Shown here in pieces: positions 12,170-25,600 of a stretch of 64,000 nt of DNA. Each line of letters starts with the position of its first letter. The stretch's first letter is position 1. The notes below the pieces were generated by a model. It did no database searches. It saw only the letters and a list, made by a program, of their open reading frames with translations, and was not told the origin of the DNA. The stretch comes from Gnetum montanum. Its lineage: Eukaryota; Streptophyta; Gnetopsida; Gnetales; Gnetaceae. The stretch lies in the NCBI GenBank assembly GCA_015680685.1, contig MNCI01002704.1, positions 131,352 to 195,351 of the forward strand, given 5' to 3'. The position numbers and the translations under genes were made by a program.

Positions 12170-13615
12170 ACCAAATTTGAGCTACCACTTATTGACTAAA
12201 AATTTGCCTAAGTCTTAGCATGAGGCCTTTTTCAGAAAATTTTTCTAAGTGCTAGGACTATGCTTTCCAATATACCAAAGCATAGTCAGCCCAGTGAAGA
12301 GTGTAGTTAGCTTCAAATATATATTTTTTGCAAATTTACCTAATTGTCAGCATGAAGCAAGAAGTTGTAGATTTTTCTAATTGTTGGGACTACACTCTCA
12401 ACTTTACTAGAGTGTAGTAAGATTAGTAGAGAGCATAATAAATACCAGAGGCCAATTTTGCAAATTTTCATAAGTGTTAAGCTAGCAGTTGAAAAGCCTT
12501 CTAGGCAAGAAAGAAATAGTTTGGCAAGGACTACACTCTCCACTACTTGGAAGCATAGTCAAGCATAGTCAACACTAAAGGCTCAGCTTTTTGACTGTTG
12601 AGACTATGCTTTTCACTACCCTGGAGTTTAGTTAAGTGTAGTCAACTAGAAGCCTAATATCTGCAAAAATTTCAAAGTGTTAGAACTATGCTTAACCCCA
12701 GTTGGAAGTGTAGTCAGCCTCCCTTAGAGTGTAGTGAGTACATGGTCCAAATGTTTTCTAAGTCTAGGACTATGCTTTCACCCAGTCTAGAGGGTAGTCA
12801 TGCTAAATAGCCTCCAAAGGTCTTTAGAATGTAGAATTAGCATTCAAATCATCTCCAACACACCTTTATCAAGCATTTGCATCATTTTGCACCCCCCTTT
12901 TCCCCCTTTTTTGTAACTACGCTTGACACCACTTGAGACAATGAATAACATAGTCATGGAGTGTACTCTACAAACTTGCATTTTTTGCATTTTTTTAGGT
13001 ACATTGTGGCATTTTCAATACACAAACATGTAGTGGGAAGCATATTCATAGTTTTGTAGTCTCATAGAGTCCATTGGAGCACACCAGAGCATAACATCAT
13101 TTGCTTTAGCGGAGAGCATAGTTGGGTGCAACGTAGTCCCAACTGTCCTATTACCACATGGCAATTGATCCACATTTCATGGAAACCCCATCCCTATAAA
13201 TACCCTAGTACTCTACATTTTAGGGGTTGGAAAATTTGAAGAAAGCTTGGAATTTTGGATTTTAGCATTCCTAAAGCATGTTTGGAATCTAAGCAAGGGA
13301 GGGCATTCATACACCATTGTAGTTCACTGTAGTCCATAGTAGTCCACTGCACCTCATGATGTCCAACAAAGAAGGCATAGACACTATGGCTAGAACATTC
13401 ATCCTTGTGGCCAGACACCCCAATATTATGACTACAATCTACTACAGCTGTGGTATACTACATATCTTTCTCATCCAATTTGAGGTTATCTATGCTCAAC
13501 CTTGTTTGGGGTAGTGCGAATTTCTCTCTCACTCTATCCTTGTGCATTTTTTAGCATTTTTATTTGCATTTTGGCATTTTACTTGCATTTTTTGCAATTC
13601 TTGCATGTAATCGCA
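12161..13615 (+). repeat. 3' LTR of element A
   Basis: It begins TGAAACACCAC directly after a purine tract, exactly as the B LTR does. The body has only this terminal similarity to the B LTR. The end near 13,615 is a guess based on a CA and on length (about 1.45 kb). No downstream duplication could be checked because the 5' LTR is outside the window. Confidence 0.55.
12250..12830 (+). repeat. Series of small palindromes in the A LTR
   Basis: Degenerate units 70-145 bp apart each start with GGACTATGCTTTC or GGACTACACTCTC and continue into an inverse copy. The best is at 12,256-12,287: GACTATGCTTT, a 10-bp loop, then AAAGCATAGTC, a perfect 11-bp inverted repeat. Others start near 12,384, 12,528, 12,601, 12,684 and 12,768. 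Confidence 0.65.
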
Positions 13616-13841
13616 GATTGACACCCATAATTTTCAATGGAAACCTTTAACTATGCTCACCATCATTGACACTGTGAACAACATGCAAACACTTAATACC
13701 ATTACAACATTGCATTCCATAAGTCTGATTTGATTGACAGGACTATTGTAGGCACCTCATCTCCACCTCTAGTAGGCACTCACATGAACACAAAATCAAA
13801 GCTATGCACCTGTGAACCTCTTGGTGTTTCCATTCCATCCG

Positions 13842-16800
13842 CTAACATTTTTGGTCACTACAATTATCATCATCACCTACACCATTGGGGCCACTAATGT
13901 CATATGGTTCCTATGACATAAAAACATACAACCAATATGTAACTTGCATAACCAAAACCATGACATAAACAAATGCAAAAAAAAAAATTAAAACATAAAA
14001 AATAAACACAATCAAACCTATGGGGAACCTTTCTCTATAATCTCTTTGAGAAGGTGATGAAGGCTAGTTTTCAACATTGGAGAATCTAGTCTTTCATCAT
14101 GTTGGCTTAGTCAATATCCCAAAAATTAATTCCTATGAAGATATTAGCCCTTTCTACATCCATCCATGATGGTGGAACCCATGAGACTATATCCATAGAG
14201 ACCTCATCCATAGCTATAGTGATCTGAGGAGAAGGAGACTCAACTACTATGACAGTGCTTTCAAGAAGACTAAAAGCACTCTTAGCCTAAATACCCTTGA
14301 TAAATAGATCCATCTTCTATTGTTCAAATATCTCCCTTTTTAATCACTTCAATTATGCCTCCGAATAGGCTTTATACTTCTACTTGTGATCCTTTTGTAT
14401 CTTACCCCACTCCAAAACCCAAGCACTATAATCCTTCCATTCCTAGGCCTTTTTGGATATGAAATCCATTTACATCTATAAATCATGCAACTCCTAGGAG
14501 AGGGCAACCTTGTCATGGATAATGTTCCAGTAGTAAGCCAATGTGATATCCATAGTCTATATGATCCCCAAGCTAGCCATCTAGGCTTTCACAAAGGCCT
14601 TACGTTCCTCAAGATCTTAGAGCTTGGATCCTAGATATTGTTAGGGGATTCACACTGACTAACACCAAGGTTCTTATTGGTCATAGACAATGAATCTTTC
14701 ATGTCCTCTAGTGGGTTTTGAGCTTGCATAGTTTGATAAAGATGTTTTATCCAAGGCCTAGAGAGTTGTTTTAGATCCTAGTGTACCCATGACCCATTCT
14801 TTCTCACCACGAAGAATTCCACAAGCCGCTTTAGATAACTTGCAAAAAATGCATAGTGCATGTGGACTATCATAGAGAGGTCCTTGATGAGTTTGAGGGT
14901 TTCCTTCCTAAGGCCCAATAGCCAAGAAAGTAGCCAAGAAAATGAGTTTAATCCATCAAGACCTTCTTGAAGGTCCATCCCTATGTAATACCAATTACCT
15001 TCTTTTGGGAAAATAGTTTAGGAAAGGCTCAATACCTAAACAAGGGATAAGACTCCCTTACATCAAGGTTCATGAAGTTATCAAAACGAAGCATAGAGTG
15101 CCCCTTGCTAGTAACAAACTACTCCTCAAATTCTTCATGATGGCCAGCCTCCTTCATTAATTTAGTGACAACTGTTATCTCATTAGTAAGAACTCCAAAC
15201 AAATTTTCAAAGATGACCTCACTAATGGCAATGATAATTGGGATGTCTTGCATTATGGTGCAAAACACATTGACTCCTACATCGAAGGAGTCAATGACAT
15301 TTAGCATCTTTGTAAAAAGGATGCTAGGGCTAGGTGTAATAAAGACCTCTAGAAAACCTACAAGTACAATGTTTATTTAGATGTTCTCAGGTACCTACCC
15401 CCTTAACCACTTCTATGATGGTCCCGCATCACCAAAATTTAGGATGAGAGTATCTGCAAAACATTTGGTGAGGGGTACAGTGACATTAGTAGAAGTGGAA
15501 AGTGCTATAAGCCAAAGATAAATGCTTAGCATTAGTATAGCTACATTTATATCATAGAATACTTAAGACCCAAATAGCCATCAAACCTTAGGTATAACAT
15601 AGAAAACCATTTTTTTCTTACCTTTCTTCTTCTTACTTACTAAAGCTCATGTAAGGCTCCAAGTAGTGATGCCCATATCGCTGATGGCCTTGGGGGCCTT
15701 CCATCAACTATGCATTTTTTTGGTTGCCACACACTTCTTTTAAATAGGAAAATATGGTACGATATTCATCAAATTTTCCTCTTAGCTACTCAAAAATGAT
15801 ATGTTTGATCTTGAGGCCTTTGGTGAATTCACTCACTGTAGTCTAGGCTATTATAAATATTTGACCATTTTTTGTCAAGCCTTGATTGTTAACCCTGTAC
15901 CTATAAGATGTGTGTGAAGTTGAGACATTAGGAAAGAGGAACAAATTAAATAAAGCTAAAACATTGAAACTTATAATAGTCATGCTTACCCTTGTAATTG
16001 ATACATGGTCCTTAGAGGATTCTAGAATAAGGATTGGACTCTTTGTGCCACCATTAAAGTAATATTAATGTTGTATTGAGAATACTTTGACATCTTCCAA
16101 ATGTCTAAAAGGTAATGTTCATCGATGGTGTCCTTTGTCTTCACTAGCTTTCCTATTGCTCGAGTCTTTAGATCATTAATTATGAATTAAGAAGAAAAAT
16201 GCATAGACCTAGGTAGTAGGGTCTCCATTATGATGCTAGTCACCTTTGTAGACAAGTGTGACCACATCATCATACTAAAGTTCTACAAAAGGTAAGTAAG
16301 GAATTCCCTTGTCCTTAGATGGAACCATAGTAACCCCTTCTCTAAGACCATGTTAGGTAGAGGGGTGTTGGCCTTGGGCTGGTGAATACAACATAGGATG
16401 CTAACCAAATCAATCATGATGAGTACAGGCTTCAATAGGATCTTGCAAGGGGAGAACATAAGGATCCTAAGGATCATGTTTCAGTGCTTAGAATTCCTTA
16501 TGAATTTTATAAAATACCTTAGTTAGGGGGTGAAATTAGCCCTTATAAAAAAACTATAAAGTGTTTGTAATTAAACCATTATAGCCAAAACATTGTATCA
16601 AAAATATTATAGCCTAACATTGTAGACAAAATTATGCCTAAGTCCAAACCATACATTAATTTAGAAAAAACATTAAAATGTAGAAAAAATAGTCATAGGA
16701 AAATGCCTACTAAAAAATAGTAAAATATCTATTTCTCATGAAACAAAATTTAAAGAATAGTTTACATATTTAGATGTATCCAGGAGAATGAAATTTATAA

Positions 16801-17869
16801 AGAGAAATCTCTAAGTATGTCAATAGCATCCATCTCCAAAGGCTAAAGTGATACAACCAGAATTAAGCCTGATTAACATAGCCATAGTTAAACATTCACA
16901 AAAGATTACTCAAAACTCTAATTTCAATGATTCCACCACTAAAGGAATATTGAAATCACAAGCTTTCTAGCCATAGATGATACAATCAAAAACTATGTAA
17001 CCAATTTTACATGAATCATAGCCATATTTGCACAATAGTAGCCATCAACATAAACCCCCTAACATGTAGAGTTGGTGAAAAATTCACCAAAAATTCATTT
17101 GAGCTCCAAACGGAGTAAATCCACCACCATTTAAAATCTTAAATTGAGTCCTGCACATACATCTTAGAAAACATTCAAATACCATGCCATTTATTGAGAA
17201 AAAATTTGTAAACTTTGATTAAAATATGAAAAGTGACATAAATTCTAAGTACACAACCTAATTGAAATAGTCATAACGTCTTCGTTATGAATTCAAATCA
17301 AATGGGATGAAAACCAATATAAAGATTAAAAATAATCATAAAAACAAATAGCCTTAGATGTTTCCAATATTCAGCCATTTTTGTAATAGAAAATTCATTG
17401 CTTTACTTGCTTTTTTCATCAAAAAGCATTTAAAAGAACAAAATTCCTAAACCCTCATTTAATTTATCCATGAATTGAAGACATAATAGTAAAAAAACTT
17501 TAAAACCATGTAAAAAAAATCAAAATAAAGGGTAGTATTTTTTTAGAGTTTAATTTTAACAAACGTATTAGCCTAGTTTTGACAAAAAAGTATACAAAAA
17601 AAAACCTAGTATTGAAGAAAAGTATACAAAAAAGTAAGTCTATTTTAAAAATCAAATCTATTGAAGCTTGAACAACTAAATAACCCTAGATATACATAGA
17701 AAAAACCAAAATATGAGGTAGGATGTCATCAAAATTCAACTTCATCAACTCCCTTTGCCTAGATTTGAGGAAGATGGCCCATATCCTAGCTAGAAAAACA
17801 CAAAAATGGCTAGGAAAATAAAGAAAATGGCTAGGGATGACCTACCTCAGAGTGAGTGTGGAGGAAGGA
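13842..17869 (-). pseudogene. Antisense gene of element C: FCP1-like domain, middle region, coiled coil, acidic tail
   Basis: Exon 1 (17,846-17,869) keeps only its last bases before donor GTAGGT, because D is inserted there. Intron 1 fills about 16,442-17,845. Exon 2 (15,990 to about 16,441) holds the FCP1-like domain with IMIDLVSILCC (first Asp kept), REFLTYLL and YSQYNINVTLMV. Exon 3 is 15,641-15,900, with donor GTAAGT and acceptor CATCTTATAG. Exon 4 starts at 15,504 after TTGGCTTATAG and continues through MLNVIDSFDVGVNVF to about 14,640. A coiled-coil part (about 14,040-14,640) has SKLxDLEERKAF and KAQEWKDYSAWVLEWGKIQ. A donor at 14,017 and acceptor at 13,911 lead to a 23-codon last exon (13,842-13,910) rich in Asp. 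The exons between middle region and coil seen in B are missing. Stops are mostly TAG. Confidence 0.65.
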
Positions 17870-20800
17870 TGATTAAGGTACCCCTACATCCAACCATACA
17901 AATCATGAAGCATCCAACATGATTTGGTTGAATTCCATGGACTCTATAGTTTTTCAGTGCACTAGTTCTCTAGGAAGTGAACTTTCTGTTGAGAATGTTT
18001 GTTGTCTTCCTAGCTACACTTGTGACGCTTAAGGGTATGACTTAAGTGTAATTTAGGTACACGATTTATATCATTTTATATTTTATTATTTTGGTACTTA
18101 AAATAAAAAGGATAAAGAGCAAAGTAGTTCAATGTCTACTTTAATCTAATGGGCTAACCATTGCTGAACTAGTCCTAACATAGGTATCTAGTCCCACTTG
18201 CTATATAGATCTTGAACACATAAACGTTGTTGGGTTACCAAACATTAAGTGCTGTTGGGATTACCAAACATCATACACATGCTCAAAGTGATTATACTTA
18301 TGTGTTTACTTAATCACTATTTATCTCACCTACCTTAATTACTTAATTAGCTTAATTACTAAAGAGCATTAAATAAATAACTAAAAACATTAAATGCATG
18401 AATAAAACATTTAAGCTATTTAGAATGATGTAAATTTTATCAAGAAGTTCATCTTTATCTCTACACACACTGTCATGCTCAAGTACAATAGTGCTTGAAT
18501 AAAGATCTATAAACTCAATGACTTCTACTGTTGGCACTCTAGAAAATATTGTAACTTTTCAATGTAAAAAATATAAGGGCTTCACTACAACTATGAAAAG
18601 ATTAGATAGTTCCATATATTCTGTTATTTCTTTGATTTGCAACTCCTTCATTTAGATCTCTACTTTGTTGTAGGCATCTATCCCATCAATGATGATCTGC
18701 CATAACTCTCTCCTTATTGGAGTTGCTAGAGAGGCTCATTTACATTTGGCTTAGCCACTTGGATATGTTTTCCATTCACCTCCTTTTGCAAGCCAAGCTA
18801 GTCTCTGTAGTGATTTTTAACTCTTTCAATAGTAAATTTTTGGTGTAAGGTATGGACTTCCTTCATAGATAGACTATGATTCTCTTATGCCAATTTTCTC
18901 AATTCTATGTTCGCTCTGGCTAGTTGCTCCTACTGTTGATGGATGAATTCTTGCATTTCTTATTTTTATGCATCAACATTTCATAGGTAATTATTTTATA
19001 TGGTTAATGCTTCATTTTCTTAATGCATCTAAATCAAGTCCTTTTGAACTGAATAGGTCTTTGCTTCAACTATAGACTAGTTAAAGATAGCTGTTACCAT
19101 TTCCTCCTCAACTTGTTTTAATCACATTTGAAGCTAATAAAAAGCTTCATCTCTTATTAATGCATGGTTGAGGAGTGTGAAATCAAACAAATGGGCATGC
19201 AATTTAGCAAATTTTGTAGTCAAGATTTGGTTTTGTGCTTGAACCATTTCAAATTACCATTCTAGGATGATACATTTGTCCTTTTCTTCAACTAGCTCCA
19301 ACTAGGTTGTAGTAATGTTATCCAAAAAATCAAATATAGTTGGAATCAATTTCCTAGTCCCCACTAGTTAGTCTAGCAACTCTTCATGATAGGCTACACT
19401 CAATCTTCTACTAAAAGTTCCTACAAACATCTACACATCTCTAAGTGTAGATATGTCTAGTATAGATGCTATACATGCGTTAAGTGCTTCAACAATTCTG
19501 TTAGAAACAACTTCTATAATTGTCTCCTACCCTTGGTGCTACATCACTAGTACAATTACCCCCTCACCCTTTTCTATGTGCACAAAAAAGGAGGTCGCAT
19601 TCCCTAAAATTTTTAGGAATAAATGATGTTGAGAGAGAGATACCCTCACCTCTTGGGCACTACGATTCAATCTCATGGGTAGCTACATTCGTTGGGCCAA
19701 AAATATTGGTCCACCTCCCTCCATTTTACTAATTATTTGAGCCACTTCATTAATGTGATTCATTGTAGGTTGATACATAGATGGATCCCCAACACTCATT
19801 CCAACTTGCTACTTGTACTATTATAAGATTTGCTCCTAGATTTTATGCATGTGCTCAATGGCAATGTAGGCTTTTAATGTTGTTTCTTGAGTAGGTGGTG
19901 GAGGTGGTAGTTATTACTCATCTTCTTTAGACATGATGGAAATATTTTCATTCATCATTTTGGAGCAAGAGGTAATGGAAGTATACTTGATTGTGTTGTT
20001 GGCATAGCAAACTATCCCTGCCCTTTTGCAAATTTTTCTGATAAGGCATGGAAAGGGTTAGGATTTTCTTCCACATTCATTTTATTTGAAATTATTTTCT
20101 ATCTTTTGATAGATTAATTATGGAAGGTTTGCTAGAAATTTTCCACTTAAAGTGGCACATACTCAGGTAGAGAAGTTAGTCATTTTATTGAGCCGCACCC
20201 TCAGATTGAGGTGATAGACCAGTATCTTGAAGTATACATGCTCCCCTAGTGTGAGTGCATCAAACACCTTATAGTCAATCCCATAACATCATTGTGTGCA
20301 CTCCTTTTTTGCTTTTGGATGAGCTTGTATAGAAAATTATGCTAATTGTTTCCTAGAATTAGGTAACCCAAGAGCTTGTCTTAGGAATCTATCAAATAGA
20401 TTCTACTTTGAGCTCCTCCTAAAGAGGTCCCATAGCATGAGTTTCCTTTATCTATTCCTGGGCTTGTTCTTAATGGCCCCTTCCAATTCTAGATCATTTC
20501 TTCCTTAGTTGAGATGGTCCTTCCTTGTGTACTCATTTCAGTTTTGGTGCTATCTATAATCCCAACATGATCACAAGTTAGAAATTATTGTGTAATGTAA
20601 AATAATTGGAATACCTTATCTTGTTAGAAAAGCTACACCTTGATAAGTTGTGGTTATGACTTATTAGATCCATTTTAATCATTATTTTATTTATATTTTG
20701 ATGTTAACAAATGATTATGATCATACTAGAGGTTGTTGAAAGGGTCAAACTCTCAAAAATTTATGGTTTAATATCATTATATTCATTAAGCCTCTAGGAG

Positions 20801-21092
20801 AAAAATAACTTTCATTAGAAACCTTGATGTTTATGGCCCCCACAACTAAGAGCTTACCTTTGGTAGCTACAAGATTAAAGAATAGAGTGATTTGGACAAA
20901 CAATTGAAAAGTTATGGGCCTTGTAAGGTTTTGGGGTTTGAAAAATGGCAAAAACTCCTCTCTTGTGATGAACAAAATGATAAAAATTTTAAATTGTTTG
21001 GTGATATTTATAGAGTTTTTGCATTGCATCAATAGAGCCTAGTCAATGAGGCCCCATCGATGAGGTCAACTGCATTAGCTAGGCCGAGTCAA
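17870..21092 (-). repeat. 3' LTR of element D, interrupted
   Basis: Bases 17,870-18,601 align with 28,831 to about 29,545 of the right LTR, through the phrase GGGCTTCACTACAACTATG. The rest of the LTR resumes at about 20,966 with the TATTTATA element (21,005-21,012) and the GTCAAYGAGGCCCC-rich start of U3, ending near 21,092. The two parts add up to 859 bp against 874 bp for the right LTR. Confidence 0.6.
18602..20965 (-). pseudogene. Insert in the D LTR carrying an unrecognised coiled-coil ORF
   Basis: I do not recognise this gene. On the minus strand an ATG at 20,536 (MSTQGRTISTKEEM) opens a frame that, after one frameshift, reads ALGLPNSRKQLA, KVFDALTLGEHVYFKILVYH and MTNFST to about 20,130. 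After a gap comes GDPSMYQPTMNHINEVAQII (about 19,740-19,800). Then a long heptad-rich stretch follows (about 18,660-19,400) with ELVEEKDKCIILEW, RLKQVEEEMVTAIF and ELRKLA. That adds up to some 640 codons with many TAG and TAA stops. Bases 20,560-20,965 would be its leader. The insert lies in the same orientation as D, has no visible LTRs or poly-A, and no target duplication could be defined. It may be an additional ORF from another retroelement. Confidence 0.45.
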
Positions 21093-22680
21093 CATAATTG
21101 TTTACCACCATTGACTTTGGGAAAAATTTGAAAATACAAGGAGTTTTTGAGTAAAATGAGAGTCAAATGGAAGCTCAAAAAGTTACAAACATTATGAAAA
21201 TAGTAGAAGAGGATGTTCAAGTTTAGAAAATTCCAAAGATTGAGTAAATGATTAAAGAATGAAGTTTTATGAAAGTTTAAGGAGCATAAAGCTAGATGCA
21301 CAATGGGGCGCCCGAAAGATATGATTGCAGCAATGTCTAAAGTAAAGAACTTAACTATTCAAACTACGAGATATGCAAGTGGGTCGTCCCCATAGTAGAC
21401 ACATGCCCTTTTTGTCCTTGCATAACCTTAACTAAGGAGGCAGTGGGCCCCACATTCAATTAATGATTATCAAAAGTTAAGGACCAACCTAGAAGAATCT
21501 ATCTAAGAATTCCAACATGTCAAATTAACACATCAAGCATAACATGGAAACTAGTAGCAAGTGACTTATAGGTAGCATAGATGGATGATGGATAAGGTGG
21601 GATGAAATCCTAAATTGAGATCATAAGAAGTCCCTTATGGAGATTGTGTTTAAAATGACCTGAGAAGCTCCATTCTTAGTACAAATCAAAACCAACTACT
21701 TTTAGTGACTTTGCATCATCACTCCAAGATTGATCCATCCCCTCAAGACATAACAGTGCTCCCACAAAGTAACCACTATTTTGTAAAGAGAAGAAAAGAG
21801 AAGTAGAAAGTAAGAGAGAGGGTCTTAGTTAGAGGGGAACTTTAGGCATGGGTAACATGTCTTTCTAGTATCATAACCAATGTTGGTATCCCATTTTTAT
21901 GTCTAAGGGATGTGCTTTGAATTTTCATTATGGTTTCTTTTTTGTTCTCTATTTTTTTTCTTTTATTTTTGATGGAAACCACACCATGCAAATATTTTAT
22001 TTAACTTCTTCTTATTGGTTGACATGGAACAAGAACAAGTCTATAAAAACACTCATGCACTTCAGCAAGTAGAAGAGCACAAAGAGTATTAAGTCCCCTT
22101 GAAGTCACACATTTTGTAAACCTTTGAATCCATCCCAATTCTAGAAACTACCAAGATCACAAATTAGTTAAAAGTTTATTTAATGAAAGGGATATAAAAA
22201 TTCCAAAACAAGTAAAACCATAGAGTTTGTGGATGGGTGGATGATGTGGACTCATTACCTGTTCCATGAAAAATAAACCATATCATAGTCATTAAACATT
22301 AGAATTCAAAAATAGAAACCAAACATTAAGCACAAATCACCATTAGTAAACATCAACATTGGCACTGTGTCCTATAGTAATAAAGCACTTTTATTAGCAA
22401 AAATAATGAAAAGTTAGACAAAAAATAAAGTAAAATATATAGTATAAAATATTCAAGAAAGATAAATCATACTAACAATGTTGTAAAACAAAAATCTAGA
22501 AAATTGATAGAATGAAAAATCAAAAAGGGAATAAATCAACAAAGTGTAAAACAAAAATGTATAAAATGAGAAAGTAAAAAATTGAGGATCCATGTGTATG
22601 GTTAGCATGGATGGCCATCTTCTTGATAATTGAGTTGAAGGGAAGAAATGCAAAATATAGAGTGTGACTGTACATTTGAT
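21093..22680 (-). other. Region between integrase and 3' LTR of element D
   Basis: No domain is seen. A pyrimidine tract at about 21,925-21,975 (a purine tract in the sense direction) matches a similar tract at about 57,950-58,015 in E. Short words around 22,235-22,265 (ACTCATTACCTGTTCC) resemble E near 58,285. The plus-strand primer should lie near 21,093 but is not clear. Confidence 0.4.
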
Positions 22681-25600
22681 GAGGTATTTGTTGCACTGGC
22701 TTGCTTTGGCTTGTGGAAAGGTTTTACTTGTTGGATGTTGACCAACTAATTTTTGTTTGGATTCTTAAGTTTGTAGATTAACATGAACCCAGAAGGAAAA
22801 GCTTCATCAATTATATAGGTTCCTTCCATAACTTTTGGAACTTTATTTTTTAAGGTACATGTATGGGGTTCCTGTAGAGGACCTTATATCTAAGTTTAAA
22901 TTTTACTTTTCATATTCTAAGGTCATGAAGCTTCTTGTTGTATGCCTTATGTACTTCATTTGAAAATAGGACTGCTAATCAATTTTCATCTGGAAAATTT
23001 AGGTTAATAAATCTTTCTCTTTGTGCTAGGCTAAGATCAAAGTTCAAGTCATAGGTTATTAAAAGTGTATAGTGCTCAAATTGGACTAGAAGTGTTGGAC
23101 ATGTTCCATACACTAGCTCATAGGGAGAGGAGCCTATATGGAGTTTCCAAGTGGAGTGATAGTCCCAAAGAACATCGTTGAGTTTTGTGCTCTAGTTTCT
23201 CTTATATTTTCTTACAGTCCTTTTTTAGATCTTTGTGATTTCCCTATTGGTGACTTCTACTTGACCATTAGCTTGGAGGTAATAGGGTGTTGTTAATTTA
23301 TGTTCAGCCCCTAAGCATTGCATCAAATTTTGAAAGATATCACCTATAAAATGGATTCCATTTTCAAAGATCATTGCACATGGCACACCAAACCTCTTTA
23401 TAATTTGTTGTTGTACAAATTGAGTAGTAGTGGATGATGTACAGTTGGTGATTGGTATTACTTCTACCCATTTTGTGTAGTAGTCAACTATTATGATGAT
23501 GTATGCCTTTCCATTAGACATGGCTATGATGGAACCCATGAATTCTATGCCCCATATGTCAAAGGGCTCTAGTGGTTGAATCCATTATTGAGGATCCTCT
23601 ATTCAAGCAATCATCCTATCATCTCATTGATAGTGTTCATACCATCAAAAAAAATGTTGGGCATTCTTGAAGATTGTAGGCCAATAGTATCTTACCATCA
23701 TAATTTTTATGGTTGTGCATCTCCCTACATATTTGTCTCTACAAGGGCCTTTATGAGCATCCTTGAGAATGTACAATTGGTCCTCATTAGGGATGCACTA
23801 GTGAAGTAGGGCATTAATGCACATCTTGTAAAGGTGCCCATTGATTTCCATGAAGTACTTAGCCTAATAAAGAAACTATTATTTCTTCTTAAAGTATAGA
23901 TATTATGGCATCTCTTGAGTAAGAAAGTAAGTGAGGATGCCATCATATCATTTTGATTTAGCAAGAAGTTGACCATTTATCACTCTTATAAAGAGGAGTT
24001 CATCTAGAAATTGATCAAAGAGTAGGTTCTCCTCCTCTTTCTTCTCGCATCTTAACTAAGAGAGGTGGTTAGTGACCATTGTCAATTCCTTTTTGATCTA
24101 CCACTATGAGACTAAATTCCTAAAAGATCACAAGCCACCATATGAAACATGGGCTCACTATTGGCTTATTCATTAGGAAGTGGGTGGCACTATGATCTAT
24201 GTGCACAAATACTTTATAGCTCAGCACATTGTGCCTAAACTTTTTGTACATCACTGTCATTAGTTCTTTCTTAGTTCTGGTGTTATTGCATAGTGGATGT
24301 AATATGAATGTTTCTTATTTTCCAACTATATAAGCACTCTCCCAAGACATAGTTAGATGCATCTATCATTATACGAAATGGTCTAAACCAATCTAGTGCC
24401 CATAGAATTAGAGTTTCTACAAGTTTTTCCTTTAGCTATTGGAATGCATGTTCACACTCCTTAGTCCAAATGAATGAAGCATCTTTCTTTGTAAGCTTAA
24501 CCAATGGCTTTGTAATCTTACAGAAATTCTCTATAAACTGCCAGTAGTAGCTAGTGTGTCCAAGGAATGATTAGACATTTTTCACTATCTCTGGTTGACA
24601 TGTGATTCCTTGAACGATCCTTATCTTTTCTAGGTCTACCTCAATCGCTATTTTGATAATTATGTGCCCTAGTACTATGCCCTCCTATACCATTAAATGG
24701 CCTTTCTGCCGATTGAGCATAAGGTTTGTTTCAACACATCCTTTCATTACTTACTCAAGGCGATCTAGGGCTTACTCAAATGTAGCCCCATAGATAGAAA
24801 ATTCATCTATAAAGACTTCTACCTTGCTTCCAATCTGCTATTGAAAAACAATAAGGACTAGGTGTTGAAATGTTGTAGGGACATTGCATAGACTGAATGA
24901 CATCTTATAATATGAAAAAGTCTTCCAAGGACTCATGAATGTTATTTTGGCCTGATATTTTAGCAAAACCTATATTTGGTTATAGCCACTATAACCATCT
25001 AAGAAGCTATAATAGCAATGCCCAAATATGGTGTCCAAAACTTGATCAACAAATGGCAATGGAAAATATATTTAAATGTTATCATATTCACCAATCTAAA
25101 GTTGATGCAAACCTTCCACTTACCATCTTTCTTTAGCACAATTATGAGTGAGCTAACCCACTCACTATCCACGATGTGATAGATGAACCCCACCTTGAGG
25201 AGTTGTTCTATTTCTTCTATGATAATTTTATTCAACTTGAGATTTAGCCATCTCTATAGTTTTCTTCTTAGCTTCATGGCCTAGTTGATGTAGATACAAT
25301 GCTGGCATATCCTTGGATCAATTCTAGTTGGTTCAAGATATGACCAAGCAAAATTTGTTGGCCATTTGTTGACTAGATTCAATAGCTTTTCTTTTTATTT
25401 GGAAGCAATATTTTCATTGATTATATCTAGCTTGACATTTTTTAAAAATGCATACTCCATGTTGTCTGGTAGAGTTCTTAACTCGAAGGGCTCTAGCTTC
25501 AAATGATTAGGGATTATCAACTCTCCCCAATAGGTATCATTAACTTCATCATCAGAGAGTTGGTAATGAGCTTGCTCAAGTTCATCCATGCCCTTTACAT

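Larger units (their letters stand above)
1..13615 (+). mobile_element. Element A: Tat-lineage Ty3/gypsy retrotransposon, 5' end outside window
   Basis: The order on the + strand is leader, broken gag, antisense gene, spacer, pol (RT, RNase H, archaeal-type RNase H, integrase), minisatellite, 3' untranslated region and 3' LTR. The second RNase H after the first, together with the absence of a chromodomain after integrase, is the known signature of the Tat clade. The left LTR is not in the window. The right end near 13,615 is uncertain, placed at a CA where antisense-gene sequence of element C soon begins. A shares pol, antisense gene and LTR start with B, but its LTR body differs and it lacks the 180-bp array, so it is a separate subfamily. 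A is probably inserted in C, whose gag would then lie left of the window. Confidence 0.75.
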
